Source: Acephala macrosclerotiorum
Taxonomy: Eukaryota > Ascomycota > Leotiomycetes > Helotiales > Mollisiaceae
DNA: 64,000 bases
Direction of reading: 5' to 3'
Assembly (NCBI GenBank): GCA_014904845.1
Contig: MU119247.1
Location: 62,001 to 126,000 of the forward strand
Positions 1 to 12,043 of the stretch are shown here, in pieces. Position numbers and translations under genes: made by a program. Position 1 is the stretch's first letter. Each line of letters starts with the position of its first letter. The notes under the pieces are model-generated. The model was given only the letters and a program-made list of their open reading frames with translations. It was not told the DNA's origin and did no database searches.

Positions 1-1622
1 TCCCCTGAGAAAGGGTGGCCTAAGAGTGCGGCGCTATAAACCTCACTCTAAACGTGGCTGCAATACTTGCAAGTAAAGATCTTCCTTCCCCCACGGAAGC
101 TATGGCTGATGGCATAATGACAGGGTCCGACGAGTCAAATGTGGAGAGGAGCGCCCCTCCTGTTTGCGTTGCACAAGCACGGGGCGGAAATGCGACGGTT
201 ATTTCTACGGGTCCAATTCTAGATCTCAATTCACAACCTCAGCAACCATTTCACCACCCAATAGAAATCCCACCTTGACGGTCGCCCATGCCCAAACGCC
301 CACTATAACCCCTCTTCCGCCTGCGCAGCTCTTCGGTAACGGGCAAGAACATCGTTCGTTCGCCTTCTTCCGAGACTTCTCCTGCCGTCGGCTGGCGTAC
401 AGTTACCCTTCCAAATTTTGGGAGCAAATTCTCTTTCAGGCTTGTCACAATGAGCCAGCAGTCCGACACGCGACTATTGCACTGGGTGCCCTGCATGAAC
501 GCTTCGTGCTTGGGAATAAAGGTTTACCAGACATGCAGCAACTGGACAACATCTCTGGCACATTTCCGTTAGAGCAGTACACCAAAGCGCTTCGAATGTT
601 GGCATCCAGGCTCCAAGACACATCCACGGAGGTGGTCTTAATGGCGAGCATTCTCTTCAGTTATTTTGAGGTACGTATTTCGGTCATATCCTATATTCAG
701 AAAGCTCATTGTTGTACAGAGCATCCGTGGCCATCACGCTTCGGTCGCGTCTCATATAATCAATGCCGTGAAGATCATTGCAGAACTTAAATGCGCACCG
801 AACTCGAAGCAAAATCCGCCACTCTCAATTTCGCCGATATCATACATGGCCCTTCGGGATCTTTCGCTTCTTTTCGTTCGACTAGACGTCACTGACACGG
901 AGTTCAGAGCAATGAGTACCTTTCAAAACGATTTCTCGGACGCAGAAGGAATAAATACAGCGATCAGGAAGAAAGACTCGCTGCTTAGATTCGAGACGTT
1001 GGAACAAGCTCGAGGAGCATTACACAACATTCGAATTGTAGCTCCTCGAGCTGCAGCCAGCTCGTTGGAATATCCTTACACCTTCCAACCAGAGCTCTAC
1101 GCATCGTCAGCAGAATTCTCGACTAGTGTGAAGCTTCGCCAGTATAGCAAAGCACTTGACTGCTTTGCTCGGATCAACATCAAGAGGTTGAACAAGGTGG
1201 AGCAAGAAGAGATCTATCATCTCAAGATGCAAGCGATGTTGGTCGGCATGAACTTGACGACTAGTATAGGAACAGCTCTGCAGGATGATTGTGGAGTATT
1301 GTGGTTTCGATGGACATTCAAGTGCAAAGAAATTATAGCCCGTGCAGAGTTGGTCGTCCAGTCCCCAAATGACGAAAATCAACCGCAAGTTATTGGTATC
1401 GACAAAGGAATTATCTGGCCCTTGTGTTTTGCGGCAATCAGGTGTCGTAAGAGCGAGTTGGGATCTAGAGCGATTGAACTCCTTCGAATTGAAGAAAGAC
1501 AGGAAGGTATTTGGAATAGCTTCCAAGCCGCGAATGCCGTGGAGGCACTGTTACAGAGTGGAGAACCAGGTCTGGAATCGCTCGCAGAAGCCGAAGCCGT
1601 TCGACCCAAGTCACAGCCTTAG
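1..1622 (+). CDS. Zn(II)2Cys6 transcription factor, 5' end outside window
   Basis: Predicted fungal nuclear DNA-binding regulator. The reading frame enters from the left edge (frame of base 2) without a start codon, so exon 1 is partial (<1-72). Introns 73-123 (GTAAAG..ACAG) and 671-719 (GTACGT..ACAG) give exons 124-670 and 720-1622. Splicing the first intron rebuilds a perfect zinc cluster: GCNTCKVRRVKC, then GEERPSC, LRC and GRKCDGY, that is six cysteines in CX2CX6CX6CX2CX6C spacing; unspliced, the first two cysteines are lost. The rest (YPSKFWEQILFQACHNEPAV and onward) looks like the 'fungal-specific transcription factor domain' (PF11951-type) that follows such clusters. The very C-terminus may be slightly different from the family because no conserved end is recognisable. 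Target genes are unknown; no biosynthetic cluster is visible next to it. Confidence 0.85.
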
Positions 1623-2168
1623 CAATACCATCATCATAACGTACTGTGACGATCGAGATCTCGTGTGTGTGCACCTGAGCAAAGGCAACAGCCTTCGTTG
1701 GGTATCGCGATGCCCGAGGATGCGGAAATAAGAATGCGAAGTCCGATGGGTCTCATAGTGTCGGAAGATGCAAAAGTGGGATTTCACCGGGTCGTGTCCA
1801 CTAACAGATTTCTCGACAGCTCAGTCTCATGCGCAACATCCATAGATTCTTTCTGTCATCATATCATATTCACGAATGATAACCTGAGTTAAGCAGGAAT
1901 CCAACGACATCTCACTTTTTGACCAAAAGCTGGTCCCTTCTGACTTCTTGGCGCCTCAGTGCACGAAAATTGTGCAAACACATCTCCCATGCCTCATCTG
2001 ACCACGTTGCTTTTAGCGAGGTCAAGATAAGACGCACCTGAGCTACAGAGCTAGGGTGAGCATAGATATTTCACAAATCTCGAAAGCCAGAAAGCAGTAC
2101 CATATCAAGATAACTCCCTCTTTTCTACCCTTTCTTGCTTGCTCTCTCTTGTTCTTATTTTCTTTATA
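1623..2168. other. Intergenic, no gene seen
   Basis: Short frames only. Contains the 3' flank of the Zn2Cys6 gene and the left flank of the MITE. No convincing coding or RNA gene. Confidence 0.6.
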
Positions 2169-2171
2169 TAG

Positions 2172-2232
2172 CAACAGGGGTTGTCAAAATTCCGTGCGCA
2201 CCCCTAAAAATTAGGCGAAAACACACCAAAAA
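2172..2232 (+). repeat. Left terminal inverted repeat of the MITE
   Basis: About 60 bp; pairs with 2559-2620 in inverse orientation. The outer 20 bases have several mismatches, the inner ~48 bases only one or two. Confidence 0.8.
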
Positions 2233-2558
2233 TAGCTCTCTTTATGGCCTTATAACTCAATAAGTTTATAATACAACTATAATTAGTATTGAATATAGAC
2301 ATTCTCTTTACTATATAAAGTAAATCCCCCATAGAAAGTTTGTTCTAAAACTGTTATTTAAAAAAATTATTTTAATATATAATTTTTATTAATAAAATTT
2401 TAATATAAAATCAAGTTTTATAAATTACTTAATTTATAAGACCATAATTAAGAATTCTAAAGAGTACGATTCAAAGAGCATGTATATACATAGCTTTATT
2501 GTTAATCTTATATGAAACTATTTATTAGTCAATTTATTATAATTTTATAAAGTAAGTA

Positions 2559-2620
2559 GTTTTGGGTGTGTTTTCGCCTAATTTTTAGGGGTGCGCACGG
2601 AATTCTGACGACTTTTGTTG
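2559..2620 (-). repeat. Right terminal inverted repeat of the MITE
   Basis: Inverse copy of 2172-2232, ending in TGTTG directly before a TAG trinucleotide. Confidence 0.8.
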
Positions 2621-3773
2621 TAGTATGTGTACGAATAAATCGCCAGACGCAATAGCTTGCGCAAAATCATATGGCTACAAACGAGGAGTATTTATCGCTT
2701 AAGATAGTTTTATACACCAAAATACACATATATAAAAGGCTTTGAATGACCAAAATGGCATTCTTAGAACTTATGTTACGTAAGTCTTATTAAACGACGT
2801 TTTGTATATCGACTTACACAACTATAGCTAGTAGCAGAACAACTATCGGGAAGACGGCGAAGATCGTAACTGGGACACCGTTAAAGCTCGTGTCCTATGT
2901 AAAGCTGCCCCCGCTCTATTTATAGTCGACATCAAATATTTTTTTTCCAGTTTTACATCAAGCAAAGTAAAGGGAGGATCGACAAGCATTCCTCTGTCGA
3001 GTCCACCAAAACAAATACTAAGCAGTTTTATGCCGGATTTACAAGAGTCACTGGGACCGTGGGACGCCAACGGTGGCAGAGGATAGAGACGAGTTTTCTG
3101 GGTACGTGTTCTCTTGCTTTGTTTGATTTTGGAGCTAATAGATATCGTGGATTGTAAAGGTGCTTCCGTGTAAAGGTAACACTGTCGACAAACGCTTGCC
3201 AAAATACAACTTCTCGAAGACCAATCTAAACGAAATGCTTCTTATACTCTGGACTTAGAAAGATCTTTGAACCATCCATTTGACAGATCTAGTTTAGTTT
3301 ATGTTCCTGCTCCATATATTCTGCTGGACTGGTGCTATAATCAGCGCCTTCTTTACGTGCAAGGGCCTTTGATACAAAGTTAGTTTCTAATCCCCGACTT
3401 GCTCTGTACTCGATTTTATAGGACGTTCACCTAGCTCTTAGACGGCGTGCCTATGGTATAAATATGAACTCATTTGGAAGATCGATCAATGTTGGCTAAC
3501 GGCAAACCGTAATCTAAATATCGTTGTGTTATTTGGCAAGCCTTTTTCTACATTCAAAATTTTTGAACATCGTAGTAAAGATATGATGGCTATTTGCTCC
3601 TTTTCAAACCAAGTGGATCAAATCTTAACACTATTCCTCAGCAAGGCTGCCTCTCTCGAAGTACGCCTTGTGCGGCTGAGATCAAAACCCCGTGACTTTT
3701 TGCTGCCTAACGTCATCATCGTGACACTGCCTGCTGCACATGATCTCTACAACTATATATCAACTTATCAACT
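2621..3773. other. Intergenic, promoter side of the DUF7708 gene
   Basis: No supported gene. A 119-codon minus-strand frame (2843-3202) shows no family resemblance, and a 139-codon plus-strand frame (3526-3945) runs into the first exon of the next gene in another phase; both were judged to be chance frames. Confidence 0.5.
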
Positions 3774-5665
3774 ATGGATCTCTCTAGACCACCTACAATC
3801 GTCGCAATATCAAATAGCAACCATTTCCCCGAGGTTTGTTTTTCAAGGGCCGCTTCAGATGGTCCTGATGTCCTGTCAGCGCCTGCACTCACGATTTTCT
3901 AGGCTGCTGTTCTGCTTCCCGCCCAGGGTTTACCAAATGCCCTAACTCAAAGTGTGACAGCATGGTATGTTGGAAATGGGCCCAAAAGGTTAGCAACCAC
4001 GTTCCAAAATTTATAAACACTCTATTTACATGGATTTAGCGGCTTTGAATGTACCCAAGCCACTTATAAGGAGGCGCAAACTTTGTTCCGTGGCCAGTTG
4101 AGTGACGAGGAATATAATTTAATCTTCCCGCGCACTTCAGCGATGATTCATGATGTAGAAAGGGCGGTGTTTGCAGCCAAAGAGAAGTACGAGAATCGTT
4201 CGCCACACTCAAAGATCCGGAAATGGTTGTCGAGCTGTTCTAAGAGGGTGATTTATTATGGCGCCATCATGGATACTTTGTCTCAACATCATCCTGAATA
4301 TGTTTCCCTGGCATGGGGAGCACTGAAGTTCCTGTTCATAGTAAGTCATTTGTGGATAGTCCTGTAACACAATTATTAACAGAATTCTCGCAGGCAGTGA
4401 TCAACCACGAAGAACTTCTCGTGCAAATATCGAAGACAGTCTCGAGAATAGCGGACGTTTTACCTCGAACCGAACTTGCCTCTAGTCTATACCAAACAGA
4501 TCGGATGAATCGCGCCGTAGCACATCCGTATGTAAAGATAATGCGCTTCGTTCAAGATGCGGTGAAATGGTATAAGATGGGCAAATTTAAACACTCCATT
4601 ACCTCAATCACCAGACCCTACGATCTAAGCTTCAAAGAGATTATTGAAGAAATCGACGAAGCTTCTCGAAATGTCGATAAAGAAGCATCCGCGGCATCGA
4701 GAGCTGAGATCAGGGGCCTTCATCTGCAGGTTATCCATCTCACAGAGATATCGAAGAGTACGTTTCTCGTTCTGCTGAGCGGCATTTGAAAGACTTATTT
4801 TTTGGCAGTGAATTTTGACCGCCAACTTTCGATGTCTACGGCTATCTCAAGCCATCTGGCAGATCAATCACGATGGATTCAGAGCTCACAAATAGCACAA
4901 ATTCGATCGTTGAAGACTATCACAAGTTTGCCCAGCCCAACAAGATCCTTGGATTTCTGTCGCTCGCTTCGAAACCGACGAATGTCCAGTATATTGATTG
5001 ACCAAGGCGAGATCTCAAAGCTTCAACGGTGGCATACCAGCCAAGACGCTTCGTCCGCCCTGGTTGCCCAAGCACGCGGCCTGCGAACAACTGCGACAGA
5101 TTTTGCAGTCGATTACGTGGATATATTACGAGCTCACAACACTCCCATAATATGGCTCGTTCCTCACACAAACGTTTTCGATGAGGAGGTTTGCTCTTTG
5201 AGCGATCTTTTACTAGTACTCATTATGCAAATTCTTGAGCTCTATCCTCGAGTACTTCTCGACGGCAGCTTTCCCGTGACAATCAATCACTTCCAAGATA
5301 TCGAGTCTCAAGAATCCGAGGCCGAGGACTGCAGTTTTGACCTGCTAGCTCGATGTTTAGAAGGTGTTGAGCGGTTATACATCCTCGTTGAGATGACGCT
5401 GGTCAATGCAGTGGTTAATGATAATAGCACTCGTGCGAGGGCATTTCTAAGGAGACTTCAACTTTTCTTGTTGCAGAGACAGAATGGTGGCATAAAATTG
5501 GTGTTGGTTTCTTGGAAATCAGTGCGCGGTCAGAATGATCTTCAATATCCAGAAAGAAGCGCCAAGATTTATGTTGATGGACCGGTTGCGAACCTCTCTA
5601 GGCGCAAAGTAAATCACCGCGCTCTCTCGATTGGACGAGCTGCTCTAAGTAGGTCTCTCTATTAG
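3774..5665 (+). CDS. DUF7708-type fungal STAND-associated protein
   Basis: Five exons: 3774-3833, 3903-3964, 4040-4340, 4394-4757, 4809-5665 (547 aa, phases add up to an open frame). Residues about 80-250 carry the DUF7708 signature: SKIRKWLSSCSKRVIYYG, then LSQHHPEYVSLAWGALKFLF, INHEELL and IADVLPRTELA. This domain is known as an N-terminal module of fungal NACHT/ankyrin STAND proteins, whose role is thought to be in recognition and heterokaryon-type immunity. The C-terminal half (IIWLVPHTNVFDEEVCSLSD to the end) resembles the ATPase-like fold that follows DUF7708 in stand-alone proteins, but I see no Walker A loop. The upstream small exons are supported by phase and by sensible sequence (MDLSRPPTIVAISNSNHFPE). 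The gene converges on the AAA+ gene with 11 bp between stop codons. Confidence 0.82.
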
Positions 5666-5676
5666 TACAATTAGAA

Positions 5677-8600
5677 TCATCTCCACCTATTATCCCTCGC
5701 CCACTGCTTATCAGAATGGCCACCTTGTACTTTCTTCAGATAGCGATCAAATTCGTTTGCGGTTGAGAGCGCGAGCTCGAGATGCGACCAATCCATTCGT
5801 TGCCTTTGATGTACGGCCAGTTGCCTCGCGGTAGTCATTGCATTCCTGATTTGTCTTCCATTTAAGACCTCTTGAGAAAGTTCCTCCAGATGATCTTCCA
5901 GTTCGCCGATATTGGCATTGGCACCCGAAGTCTCTAGTATATCAAGAAAATTCTTCCAGATTGCTTTGCGCGCAAAGGCAGTATGATCCTCATAATGCAA
6001 AGATACTTGGATTCTTGATTTGAATGCTTCGTCAAAGATTCCGACTCTGTTGCTAGTGAGGATGAGTATGCCATCGTAGTACTCTAGAATACGTAGAAAT
6101 ACTAGGTGCAAATTAGGGAGAGGTTTGAAACCTAAAGGGGATAAATACCTGAAACAAGATTATTGCGTTCAAGATCACCATAACCGGTGGTCCTTTCCTC
6201 GAGAAAGACATCAGCTTCATCCAGAAGCAGAACTATAACAATCAGCTCATATGTTCATTTTGAAGGTACCGAATAAGCTTACCACAGCCCCAAATCTTTC
6301 CGAGGTCAAGAACTGTATCCATGTACATCTCGACATCCTTTGCCTTCGTTCCGAGGTCACCACAAGTTACTCGATACAGAGGCTTCTCCGCAATCTCTGC
6401 CACACTATGTTCATCTTGTTTAGTAATGGACTCTTGAGGTTTTGCTGATGCAACTGACCTTTCTATACATGTTATTAGCAGAGGAGATCGAAACATATAA
6501 CGAAAACGTACCAGCTGTTAGTGTCTTTCCCGTGCCTGGACTGCCATGCAGTAGCATTATGAGTCCATTGCCCTTGCCCTCAATCACATCTTCCATTCTT
6601 TCGGCGGAGATTCTCACTTCGATAAGTGCTTTCACAAGTTTCTTTGTCCTTTCTTCTAAGACAAGTTGGTCGAAAGCTTTCTTATTCCATTGAATCGGAT
6701 GGATGTGCTCTATATAAAGCTCCACTGTTGAGTGTCAAAATTACACGAGAAGTTTTTCAAAGGAACAGTATACCTACCCCAGTTTTTTGTATGTAAATCA
6801 AAGCCGTACAACGTCGGCGGGAGCACAATGAGCATCATGTCGTCCGGTGTTGCTTCGCGAGCGATGAAAGGCGGCCAAGGATCAAATTGAGGAACAATAT
6901 TAGAGGGTAATGCTTCCCGCGCGATGGATGGAGCCCAGGGGTCATGTTGAGGGACCATGCCAGAGGGATTAAGGGGGGACTCTTGATGGCGCATTCTAAA
7001 ATATGTCGCTGTATCTATCATGAACCTGGTTTTGTGCTACGGAGCAAACGTCAATACATCTGTTATAACGCCAAACAAATGTCTGAAACTTACGTGAAAG
7101 CGAACTCTGTCGACATCGTTCCCAGAGTAACAAGCAAAGTATTGCTCTTTCATGCTCCAGTACTTCCTTCCTCGTTCTCGGAGATCGTTGAGACTTACTT
7201 CATCTATCATAGAGATAGGATAAACACCAATGGTACTCAGAGAGGAACCAAGGGCCGATGGTACTATTAATCTCAGAGTCTTGTCTGCCCTCCGTAAGAA
7301 GGATCCGTCGTAATCCCATGACCAACAAGGAAGCTCCAAGTTCCCGTCCTTGACCTCCAGCCATGACTTCACAATATAAGCTCGGTCCTTGGGTTCAGTC
7401 TTAACAACTACAATGCTGTTTGGACAGTAGAGCTTTTCAATGTGTTCTTTGGTCGCTATTCCAGAAGAAAATTGACGGTCGGCTTCTTCATACTCCTCTT
7501 TGTAATGCTCGTTGATGAACCCTAGCAGTAGGGATACGTGCACTTCGGTTTCGCCACCCATCGTTGATGCATATTCCAATAGAAGCTGTCTATGGTGATA
7601 CAGGAACAGATATGGCGCGGTCATCTGCATAGCATCTCGACTTCCTTCTTCCTTGTGAGAACATTTTGCGACTTGATCAAACGCCTTCAGCAACACTTCC
7701 GACACAATGAGCAAACGTTCTTTGCGACTAGAAATTTCAAGATGCCGTTGACGCTCGCTTTCTATAGGCGTTACATAGTGGTAGGTGTGACTCTGTTTGT
7801 TCCAAGTAACACAGGTATGCTCCTTGAAAAGGATAAACGATATCTCACTGTGCTCACTGCAATATTGCTCGAGATCCGTGATCAGATTGTCGCCTTTGAG
7901 CTCTATATCGCAAGCACCTAGATAACGGGGATCACTTCTTCTGGTTGGTTCATCCTCATAGACTGCATGATTGTGGAAACGCGAATCCTTCGCGCAAAAA
8001 ACTCGGTGGAGAACTTGGAATCTCGTGGTCGGCTCTTCTGGCACTGGAACCGTCTGCTCTGCGCATTGGGGACAATTTGGTAGCGGTTTATTCGATTTCC
8101 AACGAAGATAGTTTATCTCCGCACCCAGTCGTGCAATTGTATCGAGCAAGTGTCCATAGAAGAGAGACTGAGGGCTATCGTCGAGGAGGTCATAGCCAGT
8201 ATATTCCTCAATGGCCCTGCTCAGAATACCTTCAAGATCTGGCAGACGTCTTGGCAAATCTTTAACTTTTTCCTTTCGAGGCGTCTTTCCCTTGTCCTTT
8301 GCTGCAGCCAGCGATTTTTTCAATTCTTTCATCTCCTACACGTCTTGTCAACTATCACTGCTGTTTGTGGAAACGCCATCTAGTAAGCTAGCAGAGAGAC
8401 AAAGGGTACTCAAGCGCGTACCTTCAGAGCTGCTCTTGAATCCCACGTCTTGTACAATCCAAGATCTGGTAAGCTTGACGCAAGTCTTTCGTGTCCATGC
8501 GCAGTGCCCGCAACTTTCCGCTGCTGCCTCGATGTCGATGAGGGATTCTGTTGTCGCAGATTCCTCCGCCACCTCTTCTGTCTCGCCATCGCAGAGTCAT

Positions 8601-8919
8601 CTGATTTGTATGGATCGTCTAAGTCCAATGAATGGCCATCAGAAGTTTCACCCGTACTCGAGTGACTTGCATCCTCAGCGTAGTCTTCTGGTATATATGG
8701 GTTCTCATCACGTCCACCTCCGATGCTCGAGGCATGGTCGGCTTGTGCACCAGTTTGCTCAAATGTAACTGAGTCGCGAGGTAGGTTCGAGGTGATCGAG
8801 AAGTTGGGTGCCTCTTCTAGAACAGTCTGATGAGGTGATAGGGGAGTTTCTATTAAGCGGTAAAATTGTCAGTTGTTTCCAGCCTGGCGAAAGGACAGAA
8901 CAGTACCAGTTGAGTCCAT
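5677..8919 (-). CDS. AAA+ ATPase with DUF7025-like N-terminal region
   Basis: Eight exons on the minus strand: 8919-8907, 8849-8422, 8335-7094, 7036-6778, 6724-6512, 6462-6283, 6232-6149, 6101-5677; sum 2844 nt, 947 aa, all phases consistent. The N-terminal ~150 residues are acidic and disordered, followed by a coiled-coil-like stretch (AALKEMKELKKSLAAAK), a DUF7025-type middle region (near FRYNxCxx-free 'VQHLTRF'-like context KTRFMIDTATYF) and a C-terminal AAA+ module: Walker A GSPGTGKT, Walker B LLLDEADVFLEER, sensor-1 LTSNRVGIFDEAF, then a helical lid. Fungal proteins of this architecture are numerous, of unproven function, and often sit in variable regions. It is convergent with the DUF7708 gene; overlapping 3' UTRs would give antisense transcripts. 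Confidence 0.88.
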
Positions 8920-9660
8920 TATTGCGCGCCAAATACGACCTGCGCGTTGCCTAAATCAAAGAACTTGTCATACGTCTAGCAAAGAGATGGCTGGAAGATG
9001 AGCTTTTCGATGAATGTAAAGCTGAGAAAAATACTTCATTTTGGTGAGAAGGCTCCGAGATGAGATGCGACGACTACCACTTGACTTGAGTTTCTTATCG
9101 CCAGCAATCAGGCTACAAGGTACAGCACGCTGAGCCACGATAAGCTGTGAGCCTGTGAGTCTGTCGCAGGCGCAGGATTGTGGCGTTGGGCTGGACCTTG
9201 CATTTTCTATGGCGCGTATAGAAACTTGTTCCTGAAACCAAAACCATATTGCGGCTGTAACTGGGCCATACAAACAACTGCAGGCTATGCAGATATTACT
9301 CTACAGACTATTAGGTGAATTGGAGTCTCTCTCCGCAGAAACGAATCCACTTAAAGTCATGTTCTGGTTGGTCGATGACCACATGTTCTTTAGCCCCTCG
9401 GAACAGACCAAACAATTGCCTTGCACTGCGCCCGGACGTTCCGCTCACCTTTGAATCTTTATGTAAGGCAGCACCACTCACCCGCCTCACCCGCCCGAGG
9501 TGACTGGCGGGTGGTGGGGTGAGGGTGGAGCGGAGGCCGCACAATTCTGCCCTCTTGGCATTTTTCAACTCAGTAAGTCACGGGACGATCAATCGTAACG
9601 ATCACTTAATAGCAAGATTACGGACATTTGTAAACGATGGACTAATGAAACGAACAGGTA
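8920..9660. other. Intergenic
   Basis: Upstream region of the AAA+ gene and of the amidase remnant. A 101-codon minus frame at 8968-9273 has no recognisable content. A GC-rich patch at 9480-9540 has local inverted symmetry (CACCCGCC / GGCGGGTG) but no assigned role. Confidence 0.5.
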
Positions 9661-11457
9661 ATGTCCCAATTCAAGCAGGGTCAAATTAGTGTTGTCGAAG
9701 CAGACATCAAAACTCTCCGCCAAGCGCTCGACTCGGGATGGATCGCCAGCGCTGAACCCATTTCCAAATATCTCTAGCGGCCTACGATGGGAAGACCAGA
9801 TTGAATTCTATCTCTGTCATCAACGAATCAATTCTTAGTGACGCTGCCAAGTCTGATGAGCGACGAGCCAATGGCGAGCCACGTGGTCTTCTCGAAGGCA
9901 TCTCGTTCACCGTTAAAAATAGCTTCAAAGTTAAGGGCATGACAGCCGCCTCTGGCTCCCCAGCATTCAAGGGTCTGGTTGCAAACGAAGACGCATTTAC
10001 CGTCAGAATGCTTGAGGCTGGAGCCATCCTCATTGGCAAAACCAACAGCCACCCATGGCGGCGGGCGGTATGCAGAGAGGACTCTACGGTTGAGCAGGAA
10101 GTCAGTACAACCCAGAGTACTTAACAGCGGCTTTTGGATCGGGGTCGTCAAACGGCTCAGCAACTTCTACCGCAGCGAGTTTCGCAGCATTCGGGATGGG
10201 TAAGGAAACTGTTTCGTTGGGCACAGGCCCGGCGTCGAATAATGGACTTGTTGCTTATACACCATCTCGAGGGATGCGCTCTATCTGTGGTAATTGGTGA
10301 TTGTATCCTACTTGTGATATTGTGGTTCCTCACACCAGAACTGTTGGTAATATGCTAGAAGTCCTAGAGGTGATGGTGCGGAAAGACGAAGGACGAAGAG
10401 GGACTTCTAGAGAGACCAACCCTTTGCCAAAATGCTCGATGTCGAGAGTGTACGAACTGCATCATACAGGATTCTAGCCAAGACGGGAGCATTGCAAGGA
10501 AAGCGAGTTGGAGTTCCGAAGATATACATTGGCCAAGACAGTCGAGCTGATCCAATCACCCGGCAATCCATTATCGATCTGTACCAAGCGGCACGAAAAC
10601 ATCTGGAGTCTCTTGGAGCAACAGTCATAGAATGCGATTTTCTAGTCATTGAGAAGTACGATGTAGTGAGCGCCGCAGCACCAAGTGACGCAGCTAAGGC
10701 AAATGAAGTTCCTAATGGTATTACAGATGCATGGAATGTCGCCGAGCGAAAGGAGCTTCCAGCATACAGCTGGGATGACTTTCTCCTCCATAATGAAGAT
10801 CCAAAGATCCCTTCTCTAGCAACCGCGGATCCGAATGCAATCTTCCCACCACCTCCTGGACCAATGCCGGATCGATACACAAAAGAGCGGGAGCCAATCA
10901 TCGACTACCCTATCGTCGTTGAATGTGCAAAAACGCGCACGGGATCCATGTACGACTTCCCAGGGATGAAGGATACTCTAGATACTCTAGAAAAGTGACG
11001 GAAAGTCGATTTTGAAGCCTGGCTGGATGCTCAAGGTTTCGATGCCATCGTCTTCCCGTCAGCAGCAGATGTCGGGAAGGCAGACTCTGATGTGAATGAA
11101 GAATCTGTTATACGGACACGGGAGAATGGTGTGCGATACTCAAATGGCAACCGTGTGTTTCGACACTTGGGGATCCCTACAGTCTCGGTCACTATGGGAA
11201 TCATGGCGGATACAAAAGTGCCTGTCAATCTGATTTTCGGCGGAAAGGCTTATGAGGACGTCGGATTGCTTGAGTTAGCCTATGCTTATGAGACTGCAAG
11301 CAAGAATATAAAAGTACCCAGAGGAGCACTAGAATTGAAAAGTGATATCATTTTGTGTTCTTCGAGAGCAGGAGACATCGGTGAAAAGGGAACACTATCC
11401 TTGGCTGCTGAGGAACGCGAAGCGCTTTTGGGAGCAGTGGTGGCGAGTTCGAAGTAA
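9661..11457 (+). pseudogene. Amidase-signature family pseudogene
   Basis: Remnant of an intronless or nearly intronless amidase (hydrolyses amide bonds with a Ser-Ser-Lys triad). Family blocks are visible: ISFTVKNSFKVKGMTAASGS (catalytic Lys region), GAILIGKTN, the AFGSGSSNGSATSTAASFAA serine block, and a C-terminal GFDAIVFPS. It is broken by in-frame stops TGA 10091-10093 (expected Arg, CGA), TGA 10298-10300 (expected Trp), TAG 10408-10410 (expected Trp) and TGA 10996-10998 (expected Trp), and by at least three small frameshifts near 9773, 10048 and 10402. All four stops are explained by C:G to T:A transitions, as in repeat-induced point mutation. Expected residues come from my knowledge of the family, so exact counts may vary. 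Confidence 0.85.
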
Positions 11458-12043
11458 AGGTAATTACAAACGATGCAAGTATATGGATGTCTAGAAAATT
11501 GCTATAGAAAGAGCTGGTCGGTTAGTCTTTTCTCTGTAAGTGTAGGTTCGCGGTACCTTTGAGGTTGCCTGTCGGCCTCTTGGAGCGGAGTAGAGCGTGC
11601 TGTCAGCGCAAGATCGCTAAATCTCCAGTGCATTGACCGTTCCTTCTAGGGCTTCATTACCCCGCATCGACCCCGCACTTCGAGCTTGAAAATTGTTGAA
11701 ATTCATCAACAATGACTAGTATGCGGAATTTTCTCTTGTACTAGGCATTTGAATATCTGAAATAATTTTCATTTAGACCCTCTTCAATTTAGACGATGGC
11801 TTGCCGCGATCCAGAACCTGGAAGGCGAAGCCAACTGCCGTTCGCGAAGCTCGCTAACTCAGGGGTTCGCTTGGGGGGCCTGTAGGGGACCGAGTAGCCT
11901 ATCGCCTTCCCCTGGATTTCAACAATCTCAACATCGTCAATAATAATGGTGCTCAGCAAAACTCAATAGCTAAAAGATAAGCTGAGATATCAGTGTCTCA
12001 TATCATGTTTAACACACCCTTGATAACCTTACGTTCACACTCT
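11458..12043. other. Intergenic
   Basis: No gene seen. A GC-rich stretch at 11850-11895 (GCTCGCTAACTCAGGGG and following) loosely resembles one at 16900-16950, possibly two old copies of the same unclassified repeat. Confidence 0.4.

Larger units (their letters stand above)
2172..2620. mobile_element. MITE-like non-autonomous DNA transposon
   Basis: A 449-bp block with long terminal inverted repeats and an AT-rich interior with no coding capacity. The left end reads CAACAGGGGTTGTCAAAATT and the right end is its imperfect complement; the inner part of both arms, around CCGTGCGCACCCCTAAAAAT, is nearly identical over about 48 bp. The trinucleotide TAG flanks both ends (2169-2171 and 2621-2623), a possible target-site duplication; alternatively a TA duplication with one mismatched terminal base. 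No transposase is present, so it would depend on a related autonomous element. Superfamily cannot be assigned without relatives. Confidence 0.8.

Noticed and set aside
2843..3202. 119-codon minus frame
   Set aside because: Composition is not protein-like and no motif is seen; likely chance.
3834..4039. Reading 3526-3945 as a single gene
   Set aside because: The exons 3774-3833 and 3903-3964 in other phases connect cleanly to the DUF7708 protein, which explains this stretch better.
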